Shown here: positions 47,322 to 61,832 of the stretch, in pieces
Layout: each line of letters opens with the position of its first letter
Position numbering within the stretch: position 1 is the stretch's first letter
Assembly (NCBI GenBank): GCA_020465985.1
Contig: JAANYP010004357.1
Location: 1-64,000, forward strand
Source of the DNA: Centrapalus pauciflorus
Taxonomy: Eukaryota > Streptophyta > Magnoliopsida > Asterales > Asteraceae
DNA: 64,000 bases
Reading direction: 5' to 3'
Made by a program: the position numbers and the translations under genes
Notes under the pieces: generated by a model
Databases searched by the model: none
Seen by the model: only the letters and a program-made list of their open reading frames with translations
What the model was told of the DNA's origin: nothing

Positions 47322-50300
47322 AATCAGCACCAAATTTTGTCTCGTGAAGCTCTCGTACTCGGATCTGAGAATAGACCACCAGTTCTCTATCCAGATGAGT
47401 ATGAACAATGGAAATCCCGGTTCCTCAAATTTGTCAGAATGCAACCGCTTGGGAACCTAATGCTTCAGTCCATTTCCGAGGGTCCCGTGATCTACTATCG
47501 GGAAATCGCAGCCAGATCCGAGGCTGACCCCCTGTCTTAGCTTCGAAAGTTGAAAGAGAACCAGCTAATAACGCCGAGAGAGACAGGCAGCATGCCGATA
47601 AATGGGTAGAATATTTGATCTATCAGGCCCTCCCCACTGACATATTGGTTGGCGTAGACAGCAAAATGTCTGCCAAAGAAATGTGGGATGAATTGGAAGT
47701 CCAAATGCTGGGGGCAGATCTCGATGATCGTGCCAAGATCGAGGAAGCGAAGGCTAAGTTTATAGAATTCCGATCCAAAGATGGGGAATCTCTGCAGGCT
47801 ACGTTCACAAGGTTTTGTGCGGTCCTAAATGAATTAAACAAACTGCACATAAAAAGGGACAGGGATGACATAAACATCCAGTTCTTTGCAGCCTTAGCCC
47901 CCGAGTGGCAGATCGCATGCCGGGCCACAAAACGCGTCCTGAATATTCCGGAGGTCTCTATCAATGTCGTGTTCAAAGAGCTAAAGAAGTATCAAGGAGA
48001 TGTGGATCAACAGAAGCTGTTGGCAAATCAACTCACATCTTTACTGCTATCTGCCAACACTGGAATGAAACCTAATGATTCTCTAGCCTTGATCACCAAC
48101 ATGAACATTCCCACTCCATCCTTCGCACCAGGTTCATCGTCAACACAGTACAGGTATGCTTCTCCTCCACGTGAGGTAATTGATGAGGAAGAGGCCACTA
48201 TTCAGGAACAAATAGCCTTGTGGACCAATCGTCTCCAACAACGATGGTTTTCCAACAAGACTAACAATCAACTCCGTTATGACAACGGTCCGCGGAGGTA
48301 CTCAGATGACTGTAGGGATGAACGACGCGATGATTATCGCCGGGATGATTATCGAAGGGACGACAGGGATGATAGGAGGTATGACGATAGACGCGACTAT
48401 CGAGATGATCGCCGTTATGAAAGGCGAGACGATAGGCGCGAATATGATAGAAGGGACGATCGTGGGGATGATCGCAGGGACGATCGCCGGGATGAGAGGA
48501 GAGATAATGAGCGTCGGGACAGAAGGAGAGATGAAAGCCGAGATCATCGCCGCGCCGACAAGAGGCCGGCTGAGAGACAGCGGGCCGATGAACCGAAAGC
48601 CGCAGAGGAGCGTCTCTGTTACAAGTGTGGAAAACCGAGCCACTTTGCTTGGGAGTGCAACAATAAATTTGACAGAGACGTCGGCTACTACGAGAGAAAG
48701 TTGGAGGCCACAAAGAAAAGAACCGACGCAATGGCCCTCGTCGCCCAGGAAGATTACTGGGATGCTGAAGATACCGACGAGGAGGATGATAAGGGCAAAA
48801 ACTGCTACATGGTTGATCGTCTAGGGTTGGAGCACTGTGCCATTTCCACTACTGAGAGTTCAGACCATGCTGCTGAGGGGGAGACATTGAAAAATCCACC
48901 AGCATGTCTGATGGCCACAACCGACGATCCCGAATGCTCATCATCAGGTTCAGAGACAAGTGAGGTATATTCCTGTTACATTCCAGAACATGTAGATAAT
49001 TTATCCGTAAATAATGAATGTACATTGCACACACATATTCTTAATCTACAAGCTAGGTTAAATGCTGAAACTGCAAAGTGTGTACAGGTTGAACATCTAG
49101 CTCAAACTTTAAAAAAGTCGTCTGAATTATATCAATCAAAGTGGTTAACTAATCACAATGTTATAAAACAGATGTTAATCGAAAAAGTAGATGTTCAGGA
49201 CAGGAATATATATCTTAAATCGTGTATGGATAGGTTATCAAAAGAAAAACTCTCGTTAAAAGAAGAAATTTCTGTACTTTCAAAACAATTAGATACAGTA
49301 AATATGGAAAATATAGACAGTTTAGAAAAATATAAAATGATTGAAGAAGAAAGGATAAGTTTGTACTCACGAATAAAGACCCTTGACGATGCATTTTTAA
49401 AAAGGGGTCAAACAGAACAAACTATTCATTTAAATCAGCCCAAAGAAACTAGGTTTTACCATTCTAAACAAGGAATCGGTTTTAAAAATCCTAAATATTT
49501 GGAAAAGGCTCAAAGAGTTTTACCTTTATTTTATGACATGAATTATATGGGAGCCGGTCTTAAATCTTTCTTTTTTGAGTCATCAAAAGAAGTTTTAAAC
49601 CAAGAGACTGAGAAACGTGTTGAACATAAAGAAAAAGAAATTTCCTTTCAATATGAAGAACTTAACGAGAGTTATCCTTCTAAAGTACCCACTTTAGAGG
49701 AAGACTTCTTGTCAACTTATTCAGAAGCTGAATTGAAAACAGAAACTGTAAAATCAACTCCTCAACTTTATATTCCTGCAAAAGTTCTTCAACAACAAAT
49801 CACTGTTTTAGAAAAGGAATTAAAGTCATCTCAAAAGAAAGCACTTGATCTTCAAGATGCTCTTCTTAAGAGCGAAGAAGATATGGTAAATCAAACCTTT
49901 CAACAATCTGTGGAATTAACTGTCTACAGAGAAAATTTTGACATGGTTTTTCAAAAGTTGAAGGATTTTTCAAAAGATCAAACATTTTCTCATTCCGTCA
50001 AGATCCCATATGTGTCATCAAACAAAGGTAAGGCTAAAGCTGAAACTTCTTCTTTCATTTATAAAGGTGAGTGTTCAAAACCGTTTAAAAATGAGGTTTC
50101 TAAAAAGACTCAGATCCAATCCAAGTCTTTTAAGAAACCCACTCACCAACAAAAAGAAAATTCTGTCAAGTCTAAATCTTCCATGCTTACTGACTCTAAT
50201 CGTTTTGTTCCTACAGATTATGTAAGAAGAGTCCCTAAAACCACCAAGCAGGATTTTTAAAGTTTTTTTGTGAAGAAGCCTATAATGCCAAGTGAATTTG

Positions 50301-50800
50301 TTACTAGAGATAGGATTTCTGTAATCTCTAAAGACAATGTATGTAACAAAGTGTGTAACAATGTGTGTAATGATGTACCGAATTCTGTTGCTTCTTTAAA
50401 GTACTCTTTCAGTGAATTATTTAATCTATGTCCAACTCGTTATAGACGACAGGTTCCTGAAATGAATGCTTTCGTGCCATATCCTGTTAAATGAATTCGG
50501 AAAAAGAAAACTAAAAATGTTGCATCATCAGCCATAAATAAATTTGAGACTTGTCCGTTGCCAATGCCCAAAACCAAAGCAAAGGTCAAAATGGTCTCAA
50601 AAAGTCAAAAACCGAAGGCAATTTCATCGCCTAAGGTTCCAAAGCCCAATAAATCCAATCTTCAATGGATTCCAAAGGGTTATGCATCCGGACCACACAC
50701 AAATGCTAAATGAGTTCCTAACACTATACACATGCCATATAAATCTGGAACTCCTAACAAAAAGGGACCCATATTGAGGTGGGAACCCAAAGTTGTGTGA
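47322..50800 (+). pseudogene. gag: Copia gag with Arg/Asp repeat and coiled-coil extension, broken
   Basis: The first readable part is LYPDEYEQWKSRFLKFVRM (~47380), followed by a TAG at 47538 and a frame change. The main frame then continues to 50260: gag core (MSAKEMWDELEVQML, then LAPEWQIACRATKR), an Arg/Asp tract at 48297-48560, CCHC knuckle CYKCGKPSHFAWEC at 48617-48658, and a long coiled-coil region (49030-49980). A Lys-rich tail with QWIPKG and RWEPK motifs lies at 50650-50800 after further stops (50258, 50492, 50711). The frame from 47615 is open for 881 codons, so decay is recent or mild. The WVPK-like tail parallels the ORF at 40288-41499. Confidence 0.85.
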
Positions 50801-50807
50801 TCTTTAT

Positions 50808-50975
50808 GTAGATGGTTCTTGGTTACTTCTGATCAAGACCCGTTCTTCAATGATATGGCTTCTAGTTACCATAGACTAGGGCCCCTTCTTTTGCTTGCCG
50901 GTTGTGCTTAAACCAACACGTTTGGCTTATGTGCACACAGCTCAGGACCCGGTCTTAACTCATCATGTTTTCTGA
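50808..50975 (+). repeat. ACCCG-motif repeats between gag and protease
   Basis: GATCAAGACCCGTTCTTCA (50838), AGACTAGGGCCCCTTCTT (50874) and CTCAGGACCCGGTCTTAA (50942) parallel the repeats at 41515-41770 in the other copia element, including ATATGGCTTCTA between units. Confidence 0.65.
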
Positions 50976-51059
50976 ACATCTCGGTTTTAAACACGGTTTG
51001 ATTGTAAAAAAAATGGATGTGTTTGAATGCATATAGTTTTTCATTGTATGAATTTATTT

Positions 51060-51985
51060 GCTTTACAGGCTAAATCCATTTGGTATATGGATTCGGGTTG
51101 CTCCAAACAATTGACGGCAAGAAGAGAATTGTTGTCCAACGTAGTTGAACAGTATTGCGGAACGGTAAAATTCGGAAACAACCATCAGGCTCATATTAAA
51201 GGATACGGGGACTTAGTTCTAAATAATCTAGTCATCAAGGACGTTGACTATGTTAAGGGATTATCTCATAATCTATTTAGCATAGGACAGCTCTGTGACA
51301 AAGGACTAGAGGTAACATTTAGGGCTAAGAACTGAAGTGTGAGGAGTATTGATGGAAAAGAAATCCTGTCTGGTTCCCGAAACTCTAACCTCTACACCAT
51401 TGACGTAGCCAAGCTAATAGTGAAGGATAACATTTGCCTCTTATCAAAAGCCTCTTCAAAAGACTCTTGGTTGTGGCATCGAAGATTATCCCATTTGAAT
51501 TTTGACAATATCAACAAGCTGGCTGCGAAACAACTGGTCAAAGGTCTCCCTGAATTGCGTTATGAAAAGGACCATACTTGTGGAGCTTGTGAGAAAGGAA
51601 AGATGAAACGATCATCTCACAAACCTAAGCCCGAACCATCAATGAAAAGAGTATTGGAGTTACTTCACATGAATTTATGCGGACCGATGCGAACTCAAAG
51701 CATAAACGGGAAGCGATATGTGTTGGTTATCGTTGATGACTATTCACGATATACCTGGGTCAGGTTCTTGCGATCCAAGGACGAGACAACTCAAGAAATC
51801 ATAGATTTTATAAAGAGTGTCGAGACCCAACAGCAGCTGTCAGTGCAATCAATCAGATCCGATAACAGCATGGAGTTCAAGAACTTGGTAGTTGAGGGCT
51901 TCCTTCGATCTATAGGTATTCAACATCAATATTCTGCTGCTCGAACGCCACAACAAAATGGGGTCGTGGAAAGGCGTAACCGTAC
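51060..51985 (+). pseudogene. pol: Copia pol part 1: protease, pre-integrase, integrase N-terminal half
   Basis: WYMDSGCSKQLTARREL (protease, ~51079) is followed by LWHRRLSHLNFDNIN (pre-integrase), CGACEKGKMKRSSH and the integrase core up to ERRNRT. The first catalytic Asp of the DD35E triad, normally in HMDLxGP, is Asn here (HMNLCGP, codon AAT at 51672-51674). The second motif reads RSDNSMEF. A TGA stop lies at 51333. The frame is cut at 51985 by the gypsy element after codon ...RNRT. Confidence 0.9.
51981..51985. repeat. Target-site duplication CGTAC, left copy
   Basis: Matches 61828-61832. Removing the insert and one copy restores the copia integrase reading frame. Confidence 0.95.
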
Positions 51986-54524
<2,539 letters not shown>

Positions 54525-54527
54525 GGA

Positions 54528-54540
54528 TGGTATCAGAGCA
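54528..54540 (+). promoter_or_regulatory. Primer binding site (initiator Met-tRNA)
   Basis: TGGTATCAGAGCA three bases after the 5' LTR. Confidence 0.9.
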
Positions 54541-54723
54541 CTAGTTTGAGTGAATCAAGTATTACGTGAGTATACTTGGTCTCAAACTGAAGCAATACAT
54601 ATATATCAATCATTTAGGTGGTTTGAACTGAGATAGGATGTATAGACTGTTAGGATGGGAAAAAGGGTACATAGATCTAAGTCTATAAACTGATAGTTAC
54701 ATGCTTTTAATTTTCAGTAGAAG

Positions 54724-57700
54724 ATGTCAGGATCAGGATCATGTGATATTCCCAGCAACATGAACCCACAACAAATGTTCGAAATGATGCAACAACTTCT
54801 AGCCCAACACTCAGAACAACAAAACAAAATAATGCAAGAACAGTTTCAGGCCAGAGATGAGGCCGAAGCTAAAAGACGTGAAGATAAAAGAAATAAGCGA
54901 AAAGAAAAGCAAGTCCAGAATGACGAATCTGATTCTGATAACACAAACCCTGAAACTCAAACTGCTCAGCCAAAAGGCTGCAAATTTAAAGATTTCAAGG
55001 CAAGCGGTGCCCTGAACTTTGAGGGTACAGTGGATCCAATTCAGGCGATGGATTGGATCAGTCATACAGAAGAAATCTTTAGAATCTCTGACTGTTTAGA
55101 TTCTAAGAAAGTGAGTTATGCGTCTGCACTATTTGTGGGAGCTGCCCGTGCCTGGTGGAAAACTCAGAAGAATATCTATGGTGAAGAAATAATTCAGACT
55201 CTAGAGTGGAACCAGTTTCTTGATATGTTCAATGTGAAGTACTGCCCGATCGACCAACAAGATAAGATGGAAGTACAACTGATGCAGCTGACTCAGGGAA
55301 CGAAGACAGTTGACGAATATGAACACGAGTTTTCACGACTATGCGGTTACTCCTCATACCAAGTAGCTACCGAAGAAAGAAAGATGAATAGATTCCGTGT
55401 AGGACTCAATCCTAGATACCGGCATCCGATGAGCGCTATCAAATACAAGAGTTATTTGGAAATGGTAGAAGCAGCTAGACAGATCGAGCGAGGATACTTA
55501 GAGTATGGTGATCAACATTACGCCCCAACAACTAACCCAATGAATCCGTCTCCTCCGAAGAAACAAAGATTTGGCAGATTTTTCAAGCCAAATAAGTCGC
55601 AATCTCAGCAATCCCATCAGCATAGTTCACAGCAGAAAGCACAAGTTTACTCCCTCACGAACGAACCACGATTCTGCAAGCGATGCAGAAGATCACACAT
55701 GGGATTGTGCAATCCAGATGATGTTACTTGCTTTGCGTGCAACATGATCGGTCACAGTAGTGAAGAATGTCCACAGCAGGGACGTGGATGCGCAAAATGT
55801 GGAAAAAGGGGACACTTCATGTATCAATGTCGTAGCGGATCGCGTTATCAGTCTCAGTCATCAGCTGGAGGGTCTACAGTTAAGAGTTCTGCTGCAACGC
55901 CAACTGCAAAGACTCGAGCTTTTCAAATAACAGCCGAGGAAGCAAAAGAAACACCTGACGTAGTTACCGGTATGTTCTTGCTTAACTCCATTCCTGCCCG
56001 AGTATTATTTGATTCCGGCGCGAGTCGTTCTTTCATATCAACATCTTTTGCACAAAGATTACATAAAGCTCCATCAAAGCTTTCCGTGATATTAGACATT
56101 GAGACAGCCAGTAACAATTTCGTTATGGCTGATTCTGTTTATCGTAATTGCACACTACTTGTTGACAACATCGTATTCAACCTCGACCTTATTCCGATTC
56201 CGTTGAAAGAGTTTGACGTCATCATCGGCATGGATTGGCTAATGAATAATGAGGCTACAATTATCTGCAACCGGCGAGTCATCAGAATCAAGTCTTCAGA
56301 CGGCCGAGTATTGGAGATCAAGGGCGAGAAGCGGAAAGGTGCACATTGTTTCATATCTGTTGAAAAACCTCATAAATATATATCTAAGGGTCGCGAATCC
56401 TATCTGTGCTATGCTCTATCTGAATTCAACTCTGAAAAGAAATCTCTGTCTGATATTCCGATTGTCTACGAGTTCCCAGACGTTTTTCCTGATGACATTT
56501 CTGGAGTGCCACCGGAACGTCAAGTCGAGTTCAGTATTGACTTGGTTCCTGGTGCGGCTCCTATTGCAAAAGCTCCTTACAGACTTGCACCTGCAGAAAT
56601 GCAGGAAATGTCAAAGCAACTGCAAGAACTGTTAGAGAAGGGGTTTATCCGACCGAGTTCTTCTCCGTGGGGTGCACCTGTTCTATTTGTTAAAAAGAAA
56701 GACGGAACCTTCCGTATGTGCATCGACTACCGCGAGTTGAACAAGGTTACCATAAAGAATAAATATCCTCTACCCAGGATCCATGATCTGTTTGATCAGC
56801 TACAAGGAGCCAACTACTTTTCAAAAATCGATCTTCGTTCTGGGTATCATCAATTAAAAGTAAGAGATGAGGATGTTCCAAAGACAGCCTTCCGCACAAG
56901 ATACGGTCATTACGAATTTCTCGTGATGCCGTTTGGCTTGACAAATGCACCAGCGGCGTTCATGGATCTCATGAATCGTGTGTGCAGACCAATGTTGGAT
57001 AAATCAGTTATCATGTTCATAGACGATATTCTGATTTACTCCAAAACGGAGGCTGATCATTCTATTCACCTGCGGCAATTGCTAGAGTTATTAAGAAAAG
57101 AAAGACTCTACGCAAAATTCTCTAAGTGCGAATTCTGGCTCAGACAGGTATAATTCCTATTATATATGTCCTGAGCTATTTCCTAAGTATTCTTTAATTT
57201 ACATCAGAACTTGAATTTCTACTTTGATTCTTATAGATTCAGTTCCTTGGCCATGTTGTTTCTGGCGAAGGCATTTCTGTTGATCCTTCCAAAGTCGAGA
57301 GCGTTCAGAAGTGGCAAACGCCTCGCAATGCCTCTGAGATCCGAAGTTTCCTTGGATTGGCCGGTTATTATCGGCGATTCATAAAGGATTTCTCGAAGAT
57401 TGCTGTACCCCTAACAATGCTAACACGAAAGAATACTCCTTTCGTTTGGACCGATAAACAGCAAGAGGCATTTGACATTCTGAAACAGAAGCTTATCCAA
57501 GCGCCGATCCTAGCCTTGCCAGAAGGTAATGACGATTTCGTCGTTTACAGCGACGCATCTGGTACTGGCTTAGGATGTGTTCTTATGCAAAGGGGAAAAG
57601 TAATTGCCTACTCTTCAAGGCAATTAAAAGACTATGAGAAAAGTGCACCAACTCATGACCTTGAGTTGGCTGCAGTTACCTTTGCTCTAAAGATCTGGCG

Positions 57701-59378
57701 TCACTATCTATATGGGACTCGGTGTCAGCTTTACACCGATCATAAGAGTCTCAAGCATCTCTTTACTCAAAAGGATCTAAACATGAAACAGCGACGGTCC
57801 TTGGAGCTTATCAAGGACTATGATTGCGAGATCCTATATCATCCCGGCAAAGCTAATGTTGTCGCAGATGCTTTGAGTAGGAAAGTCTATCCGGAAAAGT
57901 GCTGCTATGCCTTAACTCCTGTAGTATTCTCTTCTGATCTTATTGAAGACATTCGAGTTGCTCAAGCGGAAGCACTGAAAGAAGAGAATATTGATTCTGA
58001 AAATCTTAAAGGGCAATTACAATTTCTAACTCTGAATCATTTGGGACTTCATTGTCTCAAGGGAAACCGAATCTGGGTTCCTAAGTATGGTTCAATTCGC
58101 AACACTCTTCTATCTGAAGCTCACAAGTCCAAATTATCTGTTCATCCTGGCAGCTCAAAGATGTACTTTGATCTGAAAGTTGATTATTGGTGGCCAGGAA
58201 TGAAGAAAGACATCGGTCGATATGTTGAAAGCTGCAGAGTATGTCAGATGGTTAAGGCAGAACACCAGAAACCCTTCGGGGATATGCAACCACTGCCAGT
58301 TCCTGAGTGGAAGTGGGAGCATATAACTATGGATTTCATCACGAAGTTGCCTAAGACCAAGAGACAGCACGACTCCATCTGGGTAGTCGTTGACCGTTTA
58401 ACAAAGTCAGCACATTTCATACCGATGAAAGAAACTTATTCTCTCGATAGATTGGCGCAGTTGTACATCACAAAAATTATTTCTCGTCACGGTGTGCCAA
58501 AATCTATTGTTTCTGATCGTGATAGTCGTTTCACATCCAGATTCTGGCAAGCACTACAAGATGGGATGGGTACTCGGATTTCTATGAGTACTGCTTATCA
58601 TCCTAATGCCGATGGCCAGAGTGAGCGTACTATCTTAACTTTAGAAGATATGTTTCGTGCCTGCGTTCTTGATCTAGGTGGTAACTGGGATGACCACTTG
58701 CCGTTGGTCGAATTCTCATACAACAACAGTTATCATTCAACGATCAAGATGGCTCCTTTTGAAGCTTTATATGGAAGAAAGTGCAGAACTCCCACCTGTT
58801 GGCGTGAAACAGGTGAATCGCCAATAGCAGGACCTGCCCTTCTACAGTTGACTCACGAGAAGATTCAACTTGTTAGAAGAAATATTCTTGAAGCTCAAAG
58901 CAGGCAAAAGTCATATTATGACAACCGGCACAGATCGATCAGTTTTGCAGTTAACGATTGGGTGATGTTGAAAGTATCCCCAATGAAGAATGTGGTGCGG
59001 TTTATTAACCGAAACAAGCTAGCTCCGAGATTCATCGGTTCGTTCAAGATTGTCGAAAAGATAGGAAATCAATCTTATCGTCTTGAACTGCCAGCGGACT
59101 TATCTGGAATACATCCTGTATTTCATGTCAGTCATTTGAGAAAGAGCTTAGCAGACGAAAGAGAGGTTCAGATACCACACGTTAACTTGCAGATAGATGA
59201 GAAGCTTCGAGTAGTTGAAGAGCCGGAGTGTATTCTGGACTCGAAGACTAAAAAGCTTCGAAATAAAGAGATACAGATGGTGCTCGTCCAGTGGAAACAC
59301 CACAAAGGTTCGCATCAGTCTTGGGAATCGAGAGATGTAATGAAAGCAACTTATCCCAGTCTGTTAGAACGTAGCTAA
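54724..59378 (+). CDS. gag-pol: Ty3/gypsy gag-pol polyprotein (1521 aa if the intron is removed)
   Basis: Encodes the capsid and enzymes of the gypsy element. The ATG at 54724 starts MSGSGSCDIPSNM. By residue: gag core ~85-270 (AWWKTQKN at ~142), zinc knuckles ~317-369 (CFACNMIGHSSEEC, CAKCGKRGHFMYQC), protease with catalytic D430 (LFDSGAS) and IGMDWL, RT with FIDD at 765-768, RNase H with D914 (YSDASGTGLG), integrase zinc domain (HPGSSKMY, CRVCQ), DD35E at D1174, D1235 and E1271, and a chromodomain-like tail ~1460-1520 (VLVQWKHHKGSHQSWE). RT before integrase is the gypsy order. The frame runs 54724-57147 and 57237-59378. An 89 bp GT-AG segment between them carries an immediate TAA if unspliced. 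All catalytic residues are present. Confidence 0.92.
57148..57236 (+). other. Putative 89 bp spliceosomal intron inside the RT domain
   Basis: The donor is CAG|GTATAA and the acceptor TTGATTCTTATAG|AT. The segment is T/A-rich, has a TTTAAT branch-like site, is typical of plant intron length, and is not a multiple of 3. Removal joins FWLRQ to IQFLGHVV in phase 0, exactly the conserved RT sequence. Unspliced, translation stops one codon after the junction. Confidence 0.75.
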
Positions 59379-59415
59379 CTTCGGGGACGAAGTTTGTGCG
59401 TGGTGGAGCCCATTC
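59379..59415 (+). promoter_or_regulatory. Conserved hairpin and PPT region before the 3' LTR
   Basis: CTTCGGGGACGAAG forms a 5 bp stem immediately after the pol stop, a known signature upstream of the PPT in plant gypsy elements. GTGGTGGAG, 5-13 bp before the LTR, is the most purine-rich run and is the probable PPT. Confidence 0.65.
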
Positions 59416-61827
59416 TGTAACAACCTAACTTTGGTCAATTATGTAACATGTGATTTTGAGATAATAATATAATTTGTTATATTATTTATTTATGTTACAA
59501 ATATTACTTAAGTAAGAAAATATATTAAGTAAATATAATTTTAAATTATATTTATGATATAATTGAGTAAAATAAAAGATATGTAAATACAAAAGTTTAG
59601 TGGGTTAAATATCAAATATGATCAAATTAATATATAAAAACCGAAATAATGATCATTTATGATCATTAATGCAAATTACTCTCTCTCTCTAATCTCTCTC
59701 TACATTCATACGGCTACCTCAAAGATTCAACAAGAAATCCACAAATTTTGAAAAGAATTTGGAATTAAAGTAAAGGAGGAGCTACAACAACAATTAATCA
59801 ACAAGAAACTACAGGATTTGAGGTAATTCTCGACTTAAAATTCAAGAATTTAAGAGTTTGGTTCGGTTTGGTGAAGAACCGAAACCAAAGAATTAAAATG
59901 AGAAATTTATAAGTTGCATGTATAAGAATTTTGTAGATTATGATAAATTTAAGTTAATAGATGATAAAGAAACAAGAATTTTAGTTTGGATTATCCAAAT
60001 AAGAAGAAAAATCGGAATTTTTATGAAAAAGAATGTTCTTGACAAAAATGATGAATTTTGGATGATCTTGATTAATATGTGATGTTATTGATAGGGAAAT
60101 TAGTATAAAATTAACCCAATAATCATAATATATTAATATAATTAATTGCATGTTGATTATAAAGATTTTGGGAATTTCTATGAAAATCCGAATGAACATC
60201 TTCAAGAACATCAAGAACAAAATTTTCTGGAAAATCAAAGTCTTGAGTCCGAATTCGGTTGAAACCGAATTCGGATGATGGGTCCAATTCGGATGCTTCA
60301 CAAATTCGGATATCACTATTTCGGGTTTTAATGATCCGAAATTCGGTGCCTATATCGAATATGATCATGATTTCGGACCCAATGCTAATTCGGATGTACC
60401 AAGACCAAATTCGGATTGCACTTAATTTGGTCCCAAATCCGAGCCCGGATGACTGATTCGGATTACAGTTCGGATGAGCTACTTCGGATCGGTCCGGATC
60501 CGGATGATCCGGATTCGGATAGTCCGAAACCTAATTTTATGAATTTTGACATTTCAATTAAATAAATGATTTATATGCATATGTTTTTAGTCATATATAT
60601 ATATAGAAAGCTTTTGAAAATATTATGAAAGATTGATAAGATTATCAGAATCAGATAGAATTAAAGATCTAATGACCAAAAGATGATGAAATTCCATGAT
60701 AATGATGATGATATTAACATGAGATTATCATGAATGAATTTGAACAGGTTCAGTTTATTCTGAACAAAGATTTAAAGACTTAAAGACTTAAAAGCGAGTC
60801 AGAGATTTGATTGACAGAACAGATTGACAAAGATAAATCCTGAGATAACTCAGGTGGCAGATTATTATATCTGTTTGATAAAGACCCAAACCAGTGAGTT
60901 ATAGATATTCAGATTGAACATGCATAGATTCCGGTTGAGATATATTGCTGCTGTTAGATTTATTGACATTCATTTATCAGCTAGATTGAGACCTGTGCAC
61001 ACCAAGGTTGGGTGTTGCCCAGAGGATTATGATAGCTATTTGATTATCATTTCATATTGCATTTGAGACTTCATCAGACATTGCTTACGATTTATTGCTA
61101 TCATGACTTCTATGACTTAAGCTTTCACTATTGATCAGACATTTGACAAAAATATTGATTCAGCTTGACTAGCCCTGATGGTCTATTGTTCTAGACCTGG
61201 CTATTTCACCAGTTCTTATGAACTTGGTAATGACCTCCGATGTTCCGCCATATTGACTTACTGGTAGCTAGCCCAGTATGTGGCTGATCCCCACGATTTA
61301 AGCGTGAGTGTGGCCTGAACATCATCCGATTCTATGATTCTATATCTCAATCATGAGGGCTGTAGCGGCAGCCAAGACATATCACGCTTAGACTGATGAT
61401 CCGCTTGACACACATGTTAATATTGAAAATCTATAAACTCACTAAGCTTTGCTTACAGATGTTGCATTAATATTTTACAGGAAAAGCCAAAGGAAAATCA
61501 CCTGCAGGACCTAGTACTTAGGTCATTCAAGATCCAAGTTTTGAAGCTTTCTTAGACCACTACTCAACAAACTTTCTGGTACTGATAGAAAGACAACAAA
61601 TGTGGTGGTTCTGGGTAGACTTGATGTAATGTATGATGTTATGATTAGATTAGATGTTACCCCTTTTTATTACTTTATTTTGAAATATGTAACTTAAATC
61701 CTAATCTGTAATGTACATGTAATTATTAATTCCGCAATTAATTACCCTATCTTAGTATGATTGATATCGTATTGCATGATGTGGGACCTAGACTCTGAGG
61801 ACTGCCACGTAAGGGGAGGTCTTCACA
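59416..61827 (+). repeat. 3' LTR of gypsy element (2412 bp)
   Basis: Near-identical to the 5' LTR. It has an 18 bp duplication-like insertion in the CCGAATTCGG tract (60249-60275), a short TA tract and a few substitutions. Confidence 0.95.
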
Positions 61828-61832
61828 CGTAC

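Noticed and set aside
48261..48731. Minus-strand and alternate plus-strand frames over the copia gag
   Set aside because: Shadows of the Arg/Asp-rich gag tract.
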